From assembly GCA_026874595.1 (NCBI GenBank), contig CM049308.1, positions 94,233,624 through 94,297,623 on the forward strand: DNA of 64,000 nt, in the 5' to 3' direction. The position numbers and the translations under genes were made by a program. This DNA is from Sipunculus nudus (lineage: Eukaryota > Annelida > Sipuncula > Golfingiida > Sipunculidae). The notes under the pieces are model-generated. The model made no database searches. It was not told the origin of the DNA and saw nothing but the letters and a program-made list of their open reading frames with translations. Of the stretch, positions 1 through 12,680 are shown in pieces. The stretch's first letter is position 1, and the number at the start of each line of letters is the position of its first letter.

Positions 1-737
1 AACAAATCCGCTTCGGTAGGTGGCGTCGCCTACCAGCTAGTTCATTAACCAAATTCGTTATTTAATCTGAATGGGCCAAATCACATATAAAGCATGTTAA
101 ATTAACACGAAAAAAAGCTTCTTCCCTTCAAAATAAAAGTTCACCTGCCAAAACATTGCCCTAGCTGAAACCGTTTGCCTACTCCTGTAAACGAGTGTTA
201 AAAACAGTGGACCGGGCGCGATCAAAGGTGTCTACATAAACATAGCGCTTGCAATATGTGCATCGCTGAGCAACAACATCTGCTAATTACGAGATGCCCT
301 GACTGACTTGGCCCCAAAATGTATTACATGTTCCCTCCGGTCACGCGGCCTTGTTATGGTAAACAGACATATATGGATGTTTTTACAAACACGCGGAGCC
401 ATTGAAAGGTGTTAAACAAGCGTATGCGAGATACAGAGACTGTGTGCTGGGATGATATTGCTGGGAAAATTATTTAAAGCAAAAGTGAACTGATAGTGTG
501 AAAGAATAGGAATGATATTGCTCCTGATTATGCCTCTTTAAATTTTTTATTTATTTATTGAAAATTCGATTCTATATGTATAAGAATTTTATATAAAGGT
601 CTTACTTAAGGGTAATAGAAATTCACATTTTGTTACATGTAAAAAAATTTAATTGAATGACACTGTAACCGTGATTCCTGCATTTCACTATATAGGCACA
701 AGACATTTGTAAAATTTGATGTATGACAGGAAATTTG

Positions 738-844
738 TTTTTTTTCTTTCTTTCTCTCTTTCTTTCCTATTCTATTTCTTTCTTATTCTGTTTCTTTTTC
801 TCTTTCATTTTCTCTTTTTCTCTTCGTTTCCTTCTTTATTTTCT
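738..844 (+). repeat. polypyrimidine tract, TTTC/TCTTT-rich
   Basis: About 107 nt made almost only of T and C, dominated by TTTC and CTTT steps with rare A or G interruptions. It is simple sequence. It could form triplex DNA or be the degraded tail of a retroelement, but nothing next to it settles that. Confidence 0.85.
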
Positions 845-917
845 GCAAGCCCATATTGAGTTAAGACTTGTTTTAAATGCGGGGTTGGGCTGAACCAAAC
901 GTTTTGTTTGACCTGTT

Positions 918-955
918 CCCCCCCCCCCCCCCAAAAAAAATAATAAATAAATAAA
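918..955 (+). repeat. C-tract joined to A-tract and (AAT/AAAT)n
   Basis: A run of about 15 C passes directly into 8 A and then TAATAAATAAATAAA. The same C-run/A-run junction recurs at 4168 and 25100, which suggests related element ends rather than independent slippage. Confidence 0.8.
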
Positions 956-1959
956 CGCTTGTCATTACTCAGGTTAGATGGGATCGATACAATAGGTGGT
1001 ATTATATAAGTATAATTTACCGAGTACCAGCTTACAAGAATTGATATAAGCTTAATAAATGGCGGTAAAAAAATAAATAAGTATGGTCGACTTGAACTTA
1101 CAATTACTTTTATTTTGAATTCTGTATATTTATGTCAATTAAAAAAATAATTATCAAGCCAGGGGCGTGACAGTTCTGAACTGAAAGCAAATGAAAAATT
1201 GAATCGGAACTGAAGGGTAAACTATGAACCGTTATTTAACTGAACTGATAGAGATAAAAATAAAAACTGATTATTAGAAAAGTTAACCATGATATGAAGG
1301 CAATAGGTAAACAGGTAAACATAGGTGGCGCAACCTGGAGCTTACATGCACATACCAGCCACATGTCAATATTACTCAAAAGTTTGTAGTTACATGTATT
1401 TGATAAACAGACATAATGGGTTTTCAGGCACGCATAATATTATCAAATTTTGTAACACGTCGACCAAATGATCATCAAATATTGAACGTTCGACGTTAAG
1501 TCTTAAAGATGTAGTTTGAAGTATCCTACTAGGACTTAAGGCAAGTTAAGAAATAAGCAAGTTGAGTCTTTCAGGGTGCTCAAAAGCAGGTTTTTTTGTC
1601 CCTTAGTTTGCAGAATATAGCCCACCGTGACATAATTTCAGGTTTCCAGCTTGGGAGATATCTAAAGGTTCTCCCAGTTACGATTTGTGCCCTGTAAACG
1701 GATGACCAGACGAACACTCGACGGGTATGACCCTTGGCTGTATTACTCGATGATGTCAGTCAGCTGCGCTAAAATCTCACTTGCAATGCGTTGATTCTGA
1801 ATTGATGAAAGAAACCTTCCCATGCCACCAGGCTTGTATCAACACTCCCGCTAGATATATGGACCTGCCTTTCTGGGTCCCCGGACAGTCCTTTATTGTA
1901 TCCGTAAAAACAGAGCTCTGAAACCCGGCATAATCATTGGGTCGCATGTGAATTCAAAT

Positions 1960-3345
1960 TTGTGGCACCACCTGCAATCTTTTTCGCGTAGTGCCCATCT
2001 CTGAGTCTTTTTTAGTGATAATAAGAATAATATTCTCAGGAATGGTATAATGTATTGGCCATGTCCATAGATTGGCCATGGATACCTTCATCTTGTACTC
2101 AAGATTGGCGGCGCCAGCTGCAACCGTTTTCGTGTGGTGTCCATCTGTGCGTTTGTTTTGGGTGAAAATCACTCATATCTCAGGGGTGGTTCCACGTTTT
2201 GGCCTGAAATATGGCATGTCCTTCTATCTTTGGTAGCTTTCTCGTACAAATGACAGGTGGCTCTACCTATAACACCGTTTTCACAGAATACATCCAGGCA
2301 TTTATCTCAGGAGGTGTTTGACGAATCCGCCTGAAATTGTGCCTCTACATCGATCTTTGATGTCTTAATCTCGTACACAAGCCTAGTGGCGCCGACTACA
2401 AGCGTTTCCGCCTAGCGTCCATCCATAAATATGTTTATGGTGAAAATTGCACATATCTCATGATTGGATGGATTTATCATTGTGCACGTTTATCCATCTT
2501 GGATAGCTTTGTCCAGAACAGGACTGGTGGCGCCACTTCCTATCACCTTTACGTAGAACATAGTGGTGCTCTTTTCTCAAGAGCGGTTGGCGTAGGGGCC
2601 TTAAATGATGCATGTTCATTCATCTAGGGTTGATTTTTCTAACAAAATACTGGTGGTGCCACGTATTCCTAGAATACATATGCATTATAAATTAATTGCA
2701 AGGTTTAATGTATCAGCTTGAAATTTTGCATGTCCAAAGATCATAGATTGCCTTAGGTGGTATACAAGACTGGTGACGCATCTCCTCTCGTTTTTGCCTG
2801 ATGTCCGTTTATGCATCTGTTTTATGTGAACATCAGTCATAATATCTCAGGAGTGGTTTGACCCATCGGTGTGGAATTTTGCATGTCCATTTATTTTTTT
2901 GTAAATAATAATTGTGAACACCTATGAGAACACATACTTACAATACATCCACGCATGTATCTCACGAGTCTTTTGATGTATCCACCTGTAAATCAGCATA
3001 CCCATAGATCTTTGGTTTATCTTGTACACATGACAGGTGGCGCCACCTAGTGTTCATTTTACCTGGCGTCCATCTGAAATCCTATGTTTGGTGAAAATCA
3101 CACATATCTCAGGAGTCGTTCAATGTGACAGCCTGTTATCTTTTGCATAACCATATTGGATGGCTTTCTCATACAGGTGGCGACAGGTGGCTTTTATTCG
3201 TAAAAGACATTTACCTCGGCCTAAAATTTTGCAGGTCCACAGATCTAGGATAACATTATCTTGTACACATAACTGGTGGTGCCACCTACAATTTTTTTTT
3301 AGTTTCGTCCATTCGTGCGTCTTGGGATACTTAGGCATCACTGAT
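1960..3345 (+). repeat. degenerate tandem array I, ~110-145-bp unit with GGTGGCGCCACC core
   Basis: About ten diverged units follow one another. Each has a version of the palindromic core GGTGGCGCCACC (near 1961, 2105, 2252, 2388, 2528, 2653, 2770, 3033, 3180 and 3275). It is followed by a shared order of short phrases: TTTTCGCCTAGTGTCCATC, GTGAAAATCACACATATCTCA, a GCATGTCCATAGATC phrase and TTTCTCGTACA. Spacing between cores is mostly 115-145 bp. Short open frames on both strands here (such as 3120-3426) are by-products of the repeat. It is an old, drifting minisatellite or a cluster of short elements. Confidence 0.8.
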
Positions 3346-3829
3346 GCCACCAACATGGAGGGCTGTCATGTCGGAAAACTTTGTTCCTCACTTTATCCAA
3401 GCCTCTGTGATTCAGCGAATACCTGAAGTCGCTTGTCGATTGCTCATATTCTAGCTTAGCATATGAAAACGGGGAAAATATGGTTTTTTATCTTACTCTT
3501 AATACATACAAACACACGCACAAACACTCTCAAACATACACACACAGCAAGTTTCAGGTTTTATGATTTTATATTGCACTTTATATAAGGAGGCTCTCTG
3601 CCGGGCACATGATGTTGGGGGTAAATACCTAACCGTTGTATATATATAATATGTAAGTTTGACCACGGTCGAAATATACATGCTTTGATATCAGTTCTGC
3701 CGTGTCCGGATGGAGGGAGTGTCACGGTTCTCAAGTGGATTACCCAGATGGCGTTACTTTAAATACCCATGGTGTTACAAGCATTCATAACGACCTGACT
3801 CAGACCGGGGTTGCTCTCCATGTGGAGGC

Positions 3830-4058
3830 CACGTGCGTCACTCACAGGTAAAGTGGGCGTGGCCACATCTGTACCGCACCTGTGCACGTCCAGGGGTTAT
3901 CATGGATACCTTTGCTGTCCACTTGTAAATGTTTTGAGAACAGTCGACCACGTGTTAGGCACGTGATGCGCCAGGTAATGGCGGGATCTTCCTCAAACAG
4001 GTGCCACTCTTCAATCCTGTCACGTGACCCTTGTTCATGTCTTCCTGTCCACTTTACC
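3830..4058. promoter_or_regulatory. cluster of four CACGTG E-boxes flanked by a short inverted repeat
   Basis: CACGTG occurs at 3830-3835, 3949-3954, 3960-3965 and 4021-4026; the last lies in the palindrome GTCACGTGAC. The region is less AT-rich than its surroundings. A short inverted repeat, GGTAAAGTGG (about 3848) and CCACTTTACC (about 4049), brackets most of it. bHLH-Zip factors such as USF, MITF or MYC/MAX bind CACGTG in animals. Whether this is an enhancer or a small mobile element is not decided by sequence alone. Confidence 0.4.
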
Positions 4059-4167
4059 CATGTAAACACCGTATATCATCTTCATAAAATTAAGCTTTCA
4101 CCAGACCTACTCTAGATGTATGAGTGCGGGCGGTGAATAGTAAAAAAATTGAACCGGTGTGTTAAAG

Positions 4168-4193
4168 CCCCTCCCCCCCCCCAAAAAAAAAAA
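4168..4193 (+). repeat. C-tract joined to A-tract
   Basis: A C-rich run (one T interruption) passes directly into 11 A and then TAATAAAA, like the junction at 918-955. Confidence 0.8.
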
Positions 4194-4199
4194 TAATAA

Positions 4200-5797
4200 A
4201 ACTTCAGATACTTCAGATAAATAAAATAATTTACATTCCTTGAAAAATGCTGACAGCTTGTGAAAATGTTGATGACAATCAGCCTGTTCCCTTGTTTACT
4301 GGCCTTTAACGGTACCCTGCAGAGAGAGGTCGTTTTTAGCCGAAATAAGACTAAGAATGTCCTAAGTATATCGGCTGTCTGATCTCATGCAGTATTCTCA
4401 AGGATATAACTATAAACTGCTACTGTTTTAAATGATATACATGTGTATCTGACAAAGTTGTGTCAAATAAGTACCAAAGAAACTGTTCTGACTCCGTATA
4501 TATACATTATTTTGTAAACCTAGCTATAAATGTTCTGTGTGAAATTTTTCAGTAATTTCATCACACCTCTGTAAACGTAATAACAGTAATATTTTAACAT
4601 ATCTTTGTCAATATGTTAAAATGTTAGGAACTCTAATTTCTGTTTACATATATTGTAGATAGAGAGGAGAGTCTGTTAGTCTGTTTGGTTGGTATATCCA
4701 CGGCAAGTTTACATAATAATAAGTTTTCTAAAATATTTTAACCTTTTTGTTTGTGGGTAAAAAACACCCGAGTTCCAAAAAAACGTGTCGTCTGATCAAA
4801 CATGGCTGCTTTACATGACATCTGCCACTAGGGGCGCCTTTGTGCCTTTACGGTTATTCTTTTCCTGGACTTTCCAAATTAAGTTTTGAGATCATTAATT
4901 TTTGTACTCGGTATATATCTTGCATGGTGTTGAACTTGAAATGTAAATAGAACTAAACAAACAATTTCTGCAGACATCGTCTAGATAAGAGGTGACAAGC
5001 TGTCAGTTTAACATTTAGAACTATAACTCCTTTTTATATGCAAATGGAGTGAAGGCATGGCGATACCATTACATCTACTATAGTAAAATCACTTAAGCTT
5101 ATATAGTATATATATCGCTAGGTCTTCATCCGACCCCCCCCCCCCCCCCCCCGGCTACACACACTGTATAAGGAAAAGGTTTAAATTGGATGGAAAGCAG
5201 TTAAAATAAAATTGTTTTTAACGTTTTTAAATGTTGGCATTATTTGAAGTGGTTTTCTTTTATAATTCTACTAATTCCATGTATAGGAAATACATGCGAT
5301 AAAAATGTTGATATCATTAACAGAACTACAGATAATTTTGTTAAGCCCTTCCAAAGTGAGGGGCGCGCGACTTCCCCGCCCACTTTTCCGCAGCCTATAA
5401 CAATACACCTGTATGTACAAGCACCTCAGATTTTCTATATGTAAAACGTCAGTAACCTGAACATGATACAGCCAGGGGATAAAGAGAAATAATAATAAAT
5501 TACATCATGAAATTATCTTTTAAACATGCATCATTTGCAGTTGATCATGTTTGACATTTATTTGTAAGCCTGAACCCAGAAGGTTATTTAAATATATACC
5601 TAGCGTATGGGTCACAAGGAGGAGGAGGTATCAAGGTCCAGTGAATGAACATCAATATGTTTTGTTATACATGTCGTCAGTCTCGTCAGATGAACGAACT
5701 GTACAATTAAAGTGGGGAGGGGGGGTATCAAATATTTGAAAATTACTTGATGGAAAAGCTGTCTTTTTGTATTTAATAAAGACTGGTAATATCTCAA

Positions 5798-5799
<2 letters not shown>
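4200..5799. other. AT-rich noncoding DNA with a poly-C run
   Basis: No credible coding frame. Contains a 19-nt C homopolymer at 5134-5152 and a partial CTCF-like match (CCACTAGGGGCGCC, about 4825-4838). Otherwise nothing I can name. Confidence 0.55.

Positions 5800-5885
<86 letters not shown>
5800..5885. repeat. (TA)n microsatellite, ~86 bp
   Basis: Almost uninterrupted TA dinucleotides with one AAATA break near 5834. The open frames of Tyr-Ile repeats that cross it are artefacts. Confidence 0.97.
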
Positions 5886-6503
5886 TCTTAAAAACGTCAG
5901 CATGTGCAAATGCTGCGTATACGCTCAGATATACGGTGCACATGTGATGGAAAATTTCCGCTGGGACGCAGTCTTAGTTCTGCCGGTGACGACAGGTGGC
6001 GTTTCGGGACGACTATATTCCCGATATATATACTGCATGCTGTCACAGTGGTCTGCCGAGAAGTTCCATAAAGCAACGCAAAAAATATATCATTTGCGAT
6101 TAATCGCGGTTAACATTTGGATGGCGTGAAATGAATGGCGTAATTTTTAAATCCATACTCTGAATCCGTATCTCTTATCATACACTTACCCGGACTTGGT
6201 CGGATCCAGAGAACCTCCCCTCTTGCGCGGTCATCAAGTTGTTTTCGACGGTCTGTCCCAATTTTTTTTTATAATAAGTGGACATATAACGGCAGATTAT
6301 ACCAAATATTTTTTACTCCCAAAAATGTCTCAGGTGTGGCAACAACTGTGCATGTAATATAAGAATCAGCTTAAAATCCATAGAGATATCCCAAATCCTG
6401 AGCTATTCAGTTAGAACCAGAACTTTGGACCAATGCACGCATGTTTTCTTCGGATAAAATTGTATGGGTTTAGGAATGCTGACATTAGCGCACACATACA
6501 CAC

Positions 6504-6507
<4 letters not shown>

Positions 6508-6561
<54 letters not shown>
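6508..6561. repeat. (TA)n microsatellite preceded by (CA)n
   Basis: About 50 bp of TA following a short CACACA run at 6490-6507. This composite CA/TA structure is common for long TA tracts here. Confidence 0.97.
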
Positions 6562-6563
<2 letters not shown>

Positions 6564-6954
6564 CGTGACACAACTCCTGAGAAGCTGCTTGTATCAAGGC
6601 TTACGTTTATGTATAGCCGTATGACTGCGATTTTTGGATGGCAATATTATAGCTAGATATTGAGCTGTATGTTTACATTTTTTAGAAGTATTATGCATGG
6701 TACATAAGATGCTAGGGTGAAAATAAACATATTTTGTATCGACAGAAACTCAAAGGGGTTTCCCAGGTACGCCAACAGAATGAACGATAGATGACTCAAG
6801 AAATTCATTACATGCACATATCTTCGAGAATGTGTTAATGGTCATATGAGAATATTAAAAATTATGTGATGATGAAGAAACACAATTTCTTGGAGGTGTT
6901 TTGAGAATTGTGTAACAATGTACAGGTTTCTCTGTAACTCTGTACCTGGGTAAC

Positions 6955-7510
6955 ACAGTAATGCTGAGTTCAGGAGTATCTAGAGGTCGACACCTGGGCT
7001 GACACCTGTTCCTTGTTGTGCGTCGGACCCCGCGGGCCGGGCCTCTGAATTAGTTTACAGATTGTGACGATGTTTTAGACCCGCCAGATCGAATGTCGTC
7101 ATGCTTGTCACGTGGACAAGTAGGCGGTGTACTTGGCAGCTAATTAGACTGGTTCCCTGACCAAATTCTGCTTGCAAAGGAAACATAACACGGGCATGCG
7201 CAGAAGGGGGTTCACATCAAGCTGACCGCTGCACAATCCCTCTCAATGTCACACCCGCACCCTATAATTGTTTCGTTCCAGAACCAATAAATATCACAAC
7301 TCATTAAAGGTACACCTGTGTAAATGGAACAAGAGCGCTAAAACGGCCCAGGGAATTAGTGGTTCACAGCCGCAGGGAAACGGTAACCCGAGATGATCCA
7401 AGACGACACGTAAACGCGCCATGTTAAAGGTGAACGTCACGTCATGGAACTTTATAGAGGCATTCACCGCAGTATGTACATCTCCAAGACGCGAAGGACA
7501 CGTGGAAATC
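6955..7510. promoter_or_regulatory. GC-richer, regulatory-looking island
   Basis: Against an AT-rich background this 0.55-kb block has normal base composition and many CpGs. It is dense in short factor-site-like words: CACGTG (about 7110), CTAATTAG homeodomain-type core (about 7140), GGGCATGCGCAG, AAGGTGAACGTCACGTCA. No long frame of value runs through it. It may be a conserved enhancer or promoter. That is inference from composition and motifs only. Confidence 0.3.
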
Positions 7511-9917
7511 ATGGAATTATATTTAATTGTAACAGATGTACATAGACCTTAAGGTTTTTAAGTTTGTTAATCTGAAGTAAAACACCTTTAACGGAAAATG
7601 TGTGTAATCTTTGCCGACATCTGTAATCCTATACACAAGTGAACAGGCATTCATGCATGGCCTTGGACCATGCACAAACCATTAGGACATACAGGTGTCT
7701 TCTGCAGGACTCAAATATGCCTTATAAATACAAACATGGTCCATCCTTACCCGATAAACTTGTGCAAGTTAATGTGTGGCTTGATAAATCACACGAGAAA
7801 CGCTTCAGGAACAGTTTAGAAGCAACATTTATAATATTAAATTTAGCTTTATCAATGACTTTCTTTGTGTGCCAGATAAGTAGTTGTAGGAATAATTATT
7901 GTATTTTTTGTGTGAAAGTTGCTTTAATTGTTGCCTTTTGGTTTTATTCTTGTTGAATGCAGCCCGCTATAAATATTTTGAAGCCTAACGAATGTTCCAT
8001 GTCCCGAGTAGAGGAAGGCTGCCCATGCAGGCACCTCTGCTAAAGACAGTTTTATGACGTACAAGAGCACTGCACTTGTTTTCCTTTATCAACATTATTC
8101 ATCGGAATTATAAATACTGACTTTTACGTTAGTTTAATACCTACCTTTATCGCTCAGTCTCAATAAAATCATGGATCGCTGTTAATGGTTTAGGTTTAAA
8201 TGTAGCTAATTATACTAGACATCCGGGGATATTCATGTTATATATGGTCAATGGTCAACTGAATAGCTTTTGTTTTTACTTTTTTTTTTAAACTGAACTA
8301 AAATATGTTTTTTATATTTAAATGTTTCTCATAAATATAATACGATAAAGAAGGATGCATACGCCTTTTTTGAAAGATTTTGAAGTGTAGTCTATCATGC
8401 ATTGTTGTGTCCATATACAGCTATACTCCTATATTGGTAACCCCCCCCCCGGTTTAAAATTGGTTTAAATATAAACCTTGAAAAAATTTAGAAAGAAGAA
8501 ATTTAATAGGGTTTTATAAAATTTATAACAAATGAGCATACTGTATGCACACGTAAACATTACTTAATTTTCACTCATATACAGCTAAGGTTATTGTGGC
8601 AGTCCATGAATTACTATACTTATATATAGGGTTTTGACAAAGTTCTTTTCGCAAGTCTGCATACTTCATCCTTGTCTGTAGCTATATATATATATATAGA
8701 TGAAAATCATAAAGAAGGTCCAAGGATTTAATCCTCATGCCATAAAAAGAAACACAAATTTGTGGCATTTTGAACATTCTTATTTATTAAATTTATTTAA
8801 ATCAAAAGACTTGTTTTAGACATTAACCAGAGCGTGATATTCAAAGGACTAAAAACGACCAAAGAAAACTCGTGTATATGTGGCGCCGCTTTGCTCATCA
8901 TTTGCATGTTAACTTTACCAAGCCTTCTTGCAGAAAATCTGATAACGTTACCGTCACACCTATTTATTTGTTTTTTATGTTTCTTCCAAGCTTTCATCCG
9001 TATCCAGCGTCCGTCGTCCGTAGTTCAAGTCAAACACCTATATACACCCCTTCCCCCACATACCACCCACACAGGTTCATGGATAGTGTTTCTTTCTTCT
9101 TTTTTTAGCAGATGACTGCGCGCTAGAGAGGGAATCCAAAGCAAAGCGCCTGTAAATATCTGCACAGCTGACTATAAGCAGGTACGCAGGTGTAAGATAA
9201 ATGACTAATTTATAATATACTTACACTTTAAGTGCCTATACATGTAATTACACAATATGTATCACTCTATGGTTTTGTGGATATTCCATATATTTTTAGT
9301 ACTCAGTCCTGGGTTTAACAGTTTAAGTTTGTCTCACAAGTTTAGAAAATGTGACCAATGAGTAACGGTCATTAAGAAAAAATCATATCATGCATGTACA
9401 ATTAAAGAGAGCAAACTGTGTTGTCTGAAAGGGATACGTATGTATGAGAAAAAGTAAATAGTATTTATATGCTGAAAATATTAAACTATGCAACAAGAAA
9501 AGGAGCATTACACAACACCTCGTACTGTGTTTTTATCGTGCAAATGTAAATTCAGGAAAATTATATATGTGAAAAATATGGTCTTTCAGGAACTTTTAAT
9601 TTCTATGATCATCACGATATAACGTGAAGGCATACATGCATAACATGATGTCTGTTTTCTCTGGTACAGACCTTTTGCAGTGCCCAACCTCCATCACTGT
9701 CAATTAATCATTTCTGCATGCAGAATATATATTTTGCATGTAAAAGAATTTCTTGGCCATGCATGCACTGATGCCTTACATTTCGCGTGATGTGTGCGGT
9801 GGGGGAATTGTTTATTTACGGGCCTGTGGGCCCTTGTATAGTGATATTTGATTTGCTTCTTCGTCATGTCTTCTGTCTTCAGTTTCTTCTTATAATTTCT
9901 CCTGCCCCTGAACGTGT
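7511..9917. other. AT-rich noncoding DNA
   Basis: An open frame at 7639-7956 (105 codons, ATG at about 7654) has no recognisable motif and AT-driven composition in its second half, so I do not call it. A poly-C run sits at 8443-8451 and a short (TA)n at 8682-8698. GTCCGTCGTCCG near 9010 is a possible tail of the dispersed repeat described at 10495. Confidence 0.5.
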
Positions 9918-10120
9918 ATCAGCTGCATGTATATCACAGACCTGAGTTTGTACTCAGGTTGGACCGTTGATTAGCTAGTGTTTTATCAGCTGTATGTATA
10001 TCACAGACCTGAGTTTGTACTCAGGTTGGACCGTTGATTAGCTAGTGTTTTATCAGCTGCATGTATATCACAGACCTGAGTTTGTATACTCAGGTTGGAC
10101 CGTTGATTAGCTAGTGTTTT
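9918..10120 (+). repeat. three tandem 67-bp units containing a hairpin
   Basis: Units start at 9918, 9985 and 10052 (ATCAGCTGCATGTATATC...) and are almost identical; the third carries a 2-bp insertion. Each contains CCTGAG-TTTGTA-CTCAGG, a 6-bp-stem inverted repeat. A partial frame on the minus strand reflects the repeat only. Confidence 0.95.
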
Positions 10121-12680
10121 GGAATAAAAAAAAGTCGAATGCGTTTGTATGCATGCATCGTATATTTCTATAGGGATGATGGCATGCAATTGGGACTTCA
10201 GTTGATTTGGAATAAAACATATTACCGGTACTTCACGGTAGACACACTTTCATCACCACATGCTGTCAGAAAAGTTTTCTGCACGTCCGTTTGTCTATTC
10301 TTCTATAAACATACCTAGAAAGTATACTTATAAAATTAAATTGATAAATTGTAAATATGTATGAACACATGTGCGTGTGTTAAAAAAAGGGAAATATCTA
10401 TAGTTTTTTTTTTAATTCTTGTATGTGCTTCCTAAAACAACCAGGTCATCAAGTTGTTTTTCAGGCTCCGTGTTTGCCCGACCTATATATAATATACTGT
10501 GTGTCATCTGAGCTTTAATAATCATCCTTTGTCCGTCGTCCGTCCGGCCTTCCGTTAAAATAACACAAATCGTATCCGCTGGATCTGCATAAAAATTCTA
10601 AATATTCAGGGTGTTCCTTAGGAAATTTCCATGTAAAGCAAATAATTAGGCCTCAGCGACATATATATACTTTTGGCAAACTATACGTGACAAAACAATT
10701 TAAACACCAATTTTGCTGTTCTAGGTTCCAGAATAAAAAAAGTTAAATAATTTGCCTCATTCACACCTGTAAGACTATCACCATGCAAGGGCTCTATGCA
10801 TTTCTTAAAAAAATATCACTAAATTGTTAATTTTTCACCGCAATTTGTTCATTTTGAGTATAATTTCATACAAAGACTCCACTTTCTCAAAAAGTAATGC
10901 ATGGCTTGTCATGAATTTGTTATCTATGTGGACTTTTGAAAGTTTCATTTTTTAGATGAATTTTTAAATTTCAATAATATTTTTGAGAACGGCAGTTTAC
11001 AGAAATTGTGTAAGTTTCTCCGACTCAGCTGTGGGTTGATGTAAATCCTGAAAATGGTTTGCTCATTGATCACACTAGCTTATCCTATACTCATTAATTA
11101 TGGTGCACTTAAATTGTCTTTGAGAACAGACATGCAGAAAGTGCTTCAATATAATGAAAAGTGGCTATACTATTTTAATATTAATAGATTTAACAACAAC
11201 ACAACCTGTGAAAGGTGAATATATGTATAGTTGCACAGGCCATGTGTGAATTAATAACTATAAGACGAGGGAAAAGTTAATTACTTACCACATATTTAAT
11301 AACAGTATCAAATTGTATTTGTTGATGCTCTCGGAACTGAACAATTTGTAAATCCTGACTCTGAGATATTACCAAAATAAATAAACATTATCTTTATGAC
11401 CTCAGGACTGGATTCATGGTAACAAACTACTTTTTGCCATGATAAGCAGTATATATAGTATTATCAGTTGAAAAAGACATTTTACTCGTTTTACTCGTAT
11501 TTTTGAGACTGTCAAATTACAACAGTCGTTTCATTTTCTATGACGTTGGTTCATTTGTTTTTTTTTAATTATGGATAGCTTAATGGGTTCAATAAGAGTA
11601 TGGTAGCGCCATGTATTTTTTTATCTGTAGTACATTATTCTGATATTTCCGACAGTTCCAAGATATGACTATTTAACAATCAGACCATTCTGCATATACA
11701 AATTCAAACAAAAGTATGCCTATTTCCCAATAATATTTTTCACGGGTCACTCTGATATTTAAACTTAATTTTGTCATGCATGTTCATATATCTATATGTT
11801 TGTATATATATATATTTATATATAGCTTTGTCCCTTTAATTGTTTGTTCTCATCTTTTATCATTTTTTTACCTGTTCAGTGGCTATTTTGAAATTGACAG
11901 GTGTCATTCATGTCACAGTATTGGGCTGTATCAGCTCAGAAACTATATATTTCGCTTGAACTATATCAAGACATATATTTCTCATACAGAGTTTGCAAGA
12001 ATCGAGTTCTTAAAGATGTGACTTAAATTAAGAATGCTCGCACATAAAGGCATAGGTCAGCTGAGCGTGATGGCCCATGGGTCACGTGTATTGATAGTAG
12101 CAACAATCCATTTTTCATTCATATATAAATATATATTATATACATATATATATATACACACATATATCAGGACAAAAACTTGGAGAATTCGGGACGCTAA
12201 GCCCAATCTTTTGGAGAGTCACTTAACATGGTACTTTGTTTAGCGGCCAAGACGGAGGTTATTTGTGTCAAATTTTGAAGAATGATGTAAACTCTGGTGA
12301 ACATTTAGTATTTTCCGTCATTATCGCATCATTATGTTTATGGTGTTTTGAACAGAATGAAATGTGAAGATCAGCCGTCACTTGCCAGTGCAGTGTTTGA
12401 CTGGATTGTTTTTACTTGCTCCTCTCGATATAGTACATGTATATTTAGTACATAGCATAACATACATACATATACAAACATATATACATACATATGATGA
12501 CCGTGCATGAGGTAAATTTTTTAGAGTCAGCTAGGGAGTCAAACTTTAACTGTTTCATATATCCAGTCTGATATACATTTACCTTTAGCTGGAAGCGGAA
12601 ATCTTCATGTATAGTATATTTAATAATATAAAGGTCACAGAAAACCATGTATGAATTCTCTGTATACCGGGATTCTCACA
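10121..12680. other. AT-rich noncoding DNA
   Basis: No credible coding sequence. Several short frames depend on (TA)n runs around 11800 and 12130. The dispersed repeat near 10495 is listed separately. Confidence 0.5.
10495..10640 (-). repeat. dispersed short repeat, GACGGACGACGGAC family
   Basis: Plus strand reads CATCTGAGCTTT, then TTTGTCCGTCGTCCGTCCGG, then AACACAAATCGTATCCG. The same order (gagct..., gtccgtc..., acaaatcgtaaccg) occurs near 14893-15010. In the other orientation the CGACGGACGACGG word followed by AGCTCA recurs near 42795, 43710 and 47145. This is a short interspersed element whose end carries a GACGGACGACGG block; I cannot name its superfamily. Confidence 0.6.

Larger units (their letters stand above)
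1..1959. other. AT-rich noncoding DNA
   Basis: No coding frame of note on either strand. Besides the two simple-sequence tracts listed separately I see only unique AT-rich sequence, with an isolated copy of the GGTGGCG motif near the very start (about 20-35) and another near 1325, which relate it to the array that begins at 1960. Confidence 0.6.

Noticed and set aside
4825-4838. Second CTCF site (CCACTAGGGGCGCC)
   Set aside because: One base short in the G-run relative to the core, so the second half is out of register; weak match only.
7639-7956. 105-codon plus-strand frame as a small gene
   Set aside because: No motif, no splice context, AT-driven hydrophobic second half; chance cannot be excluded.
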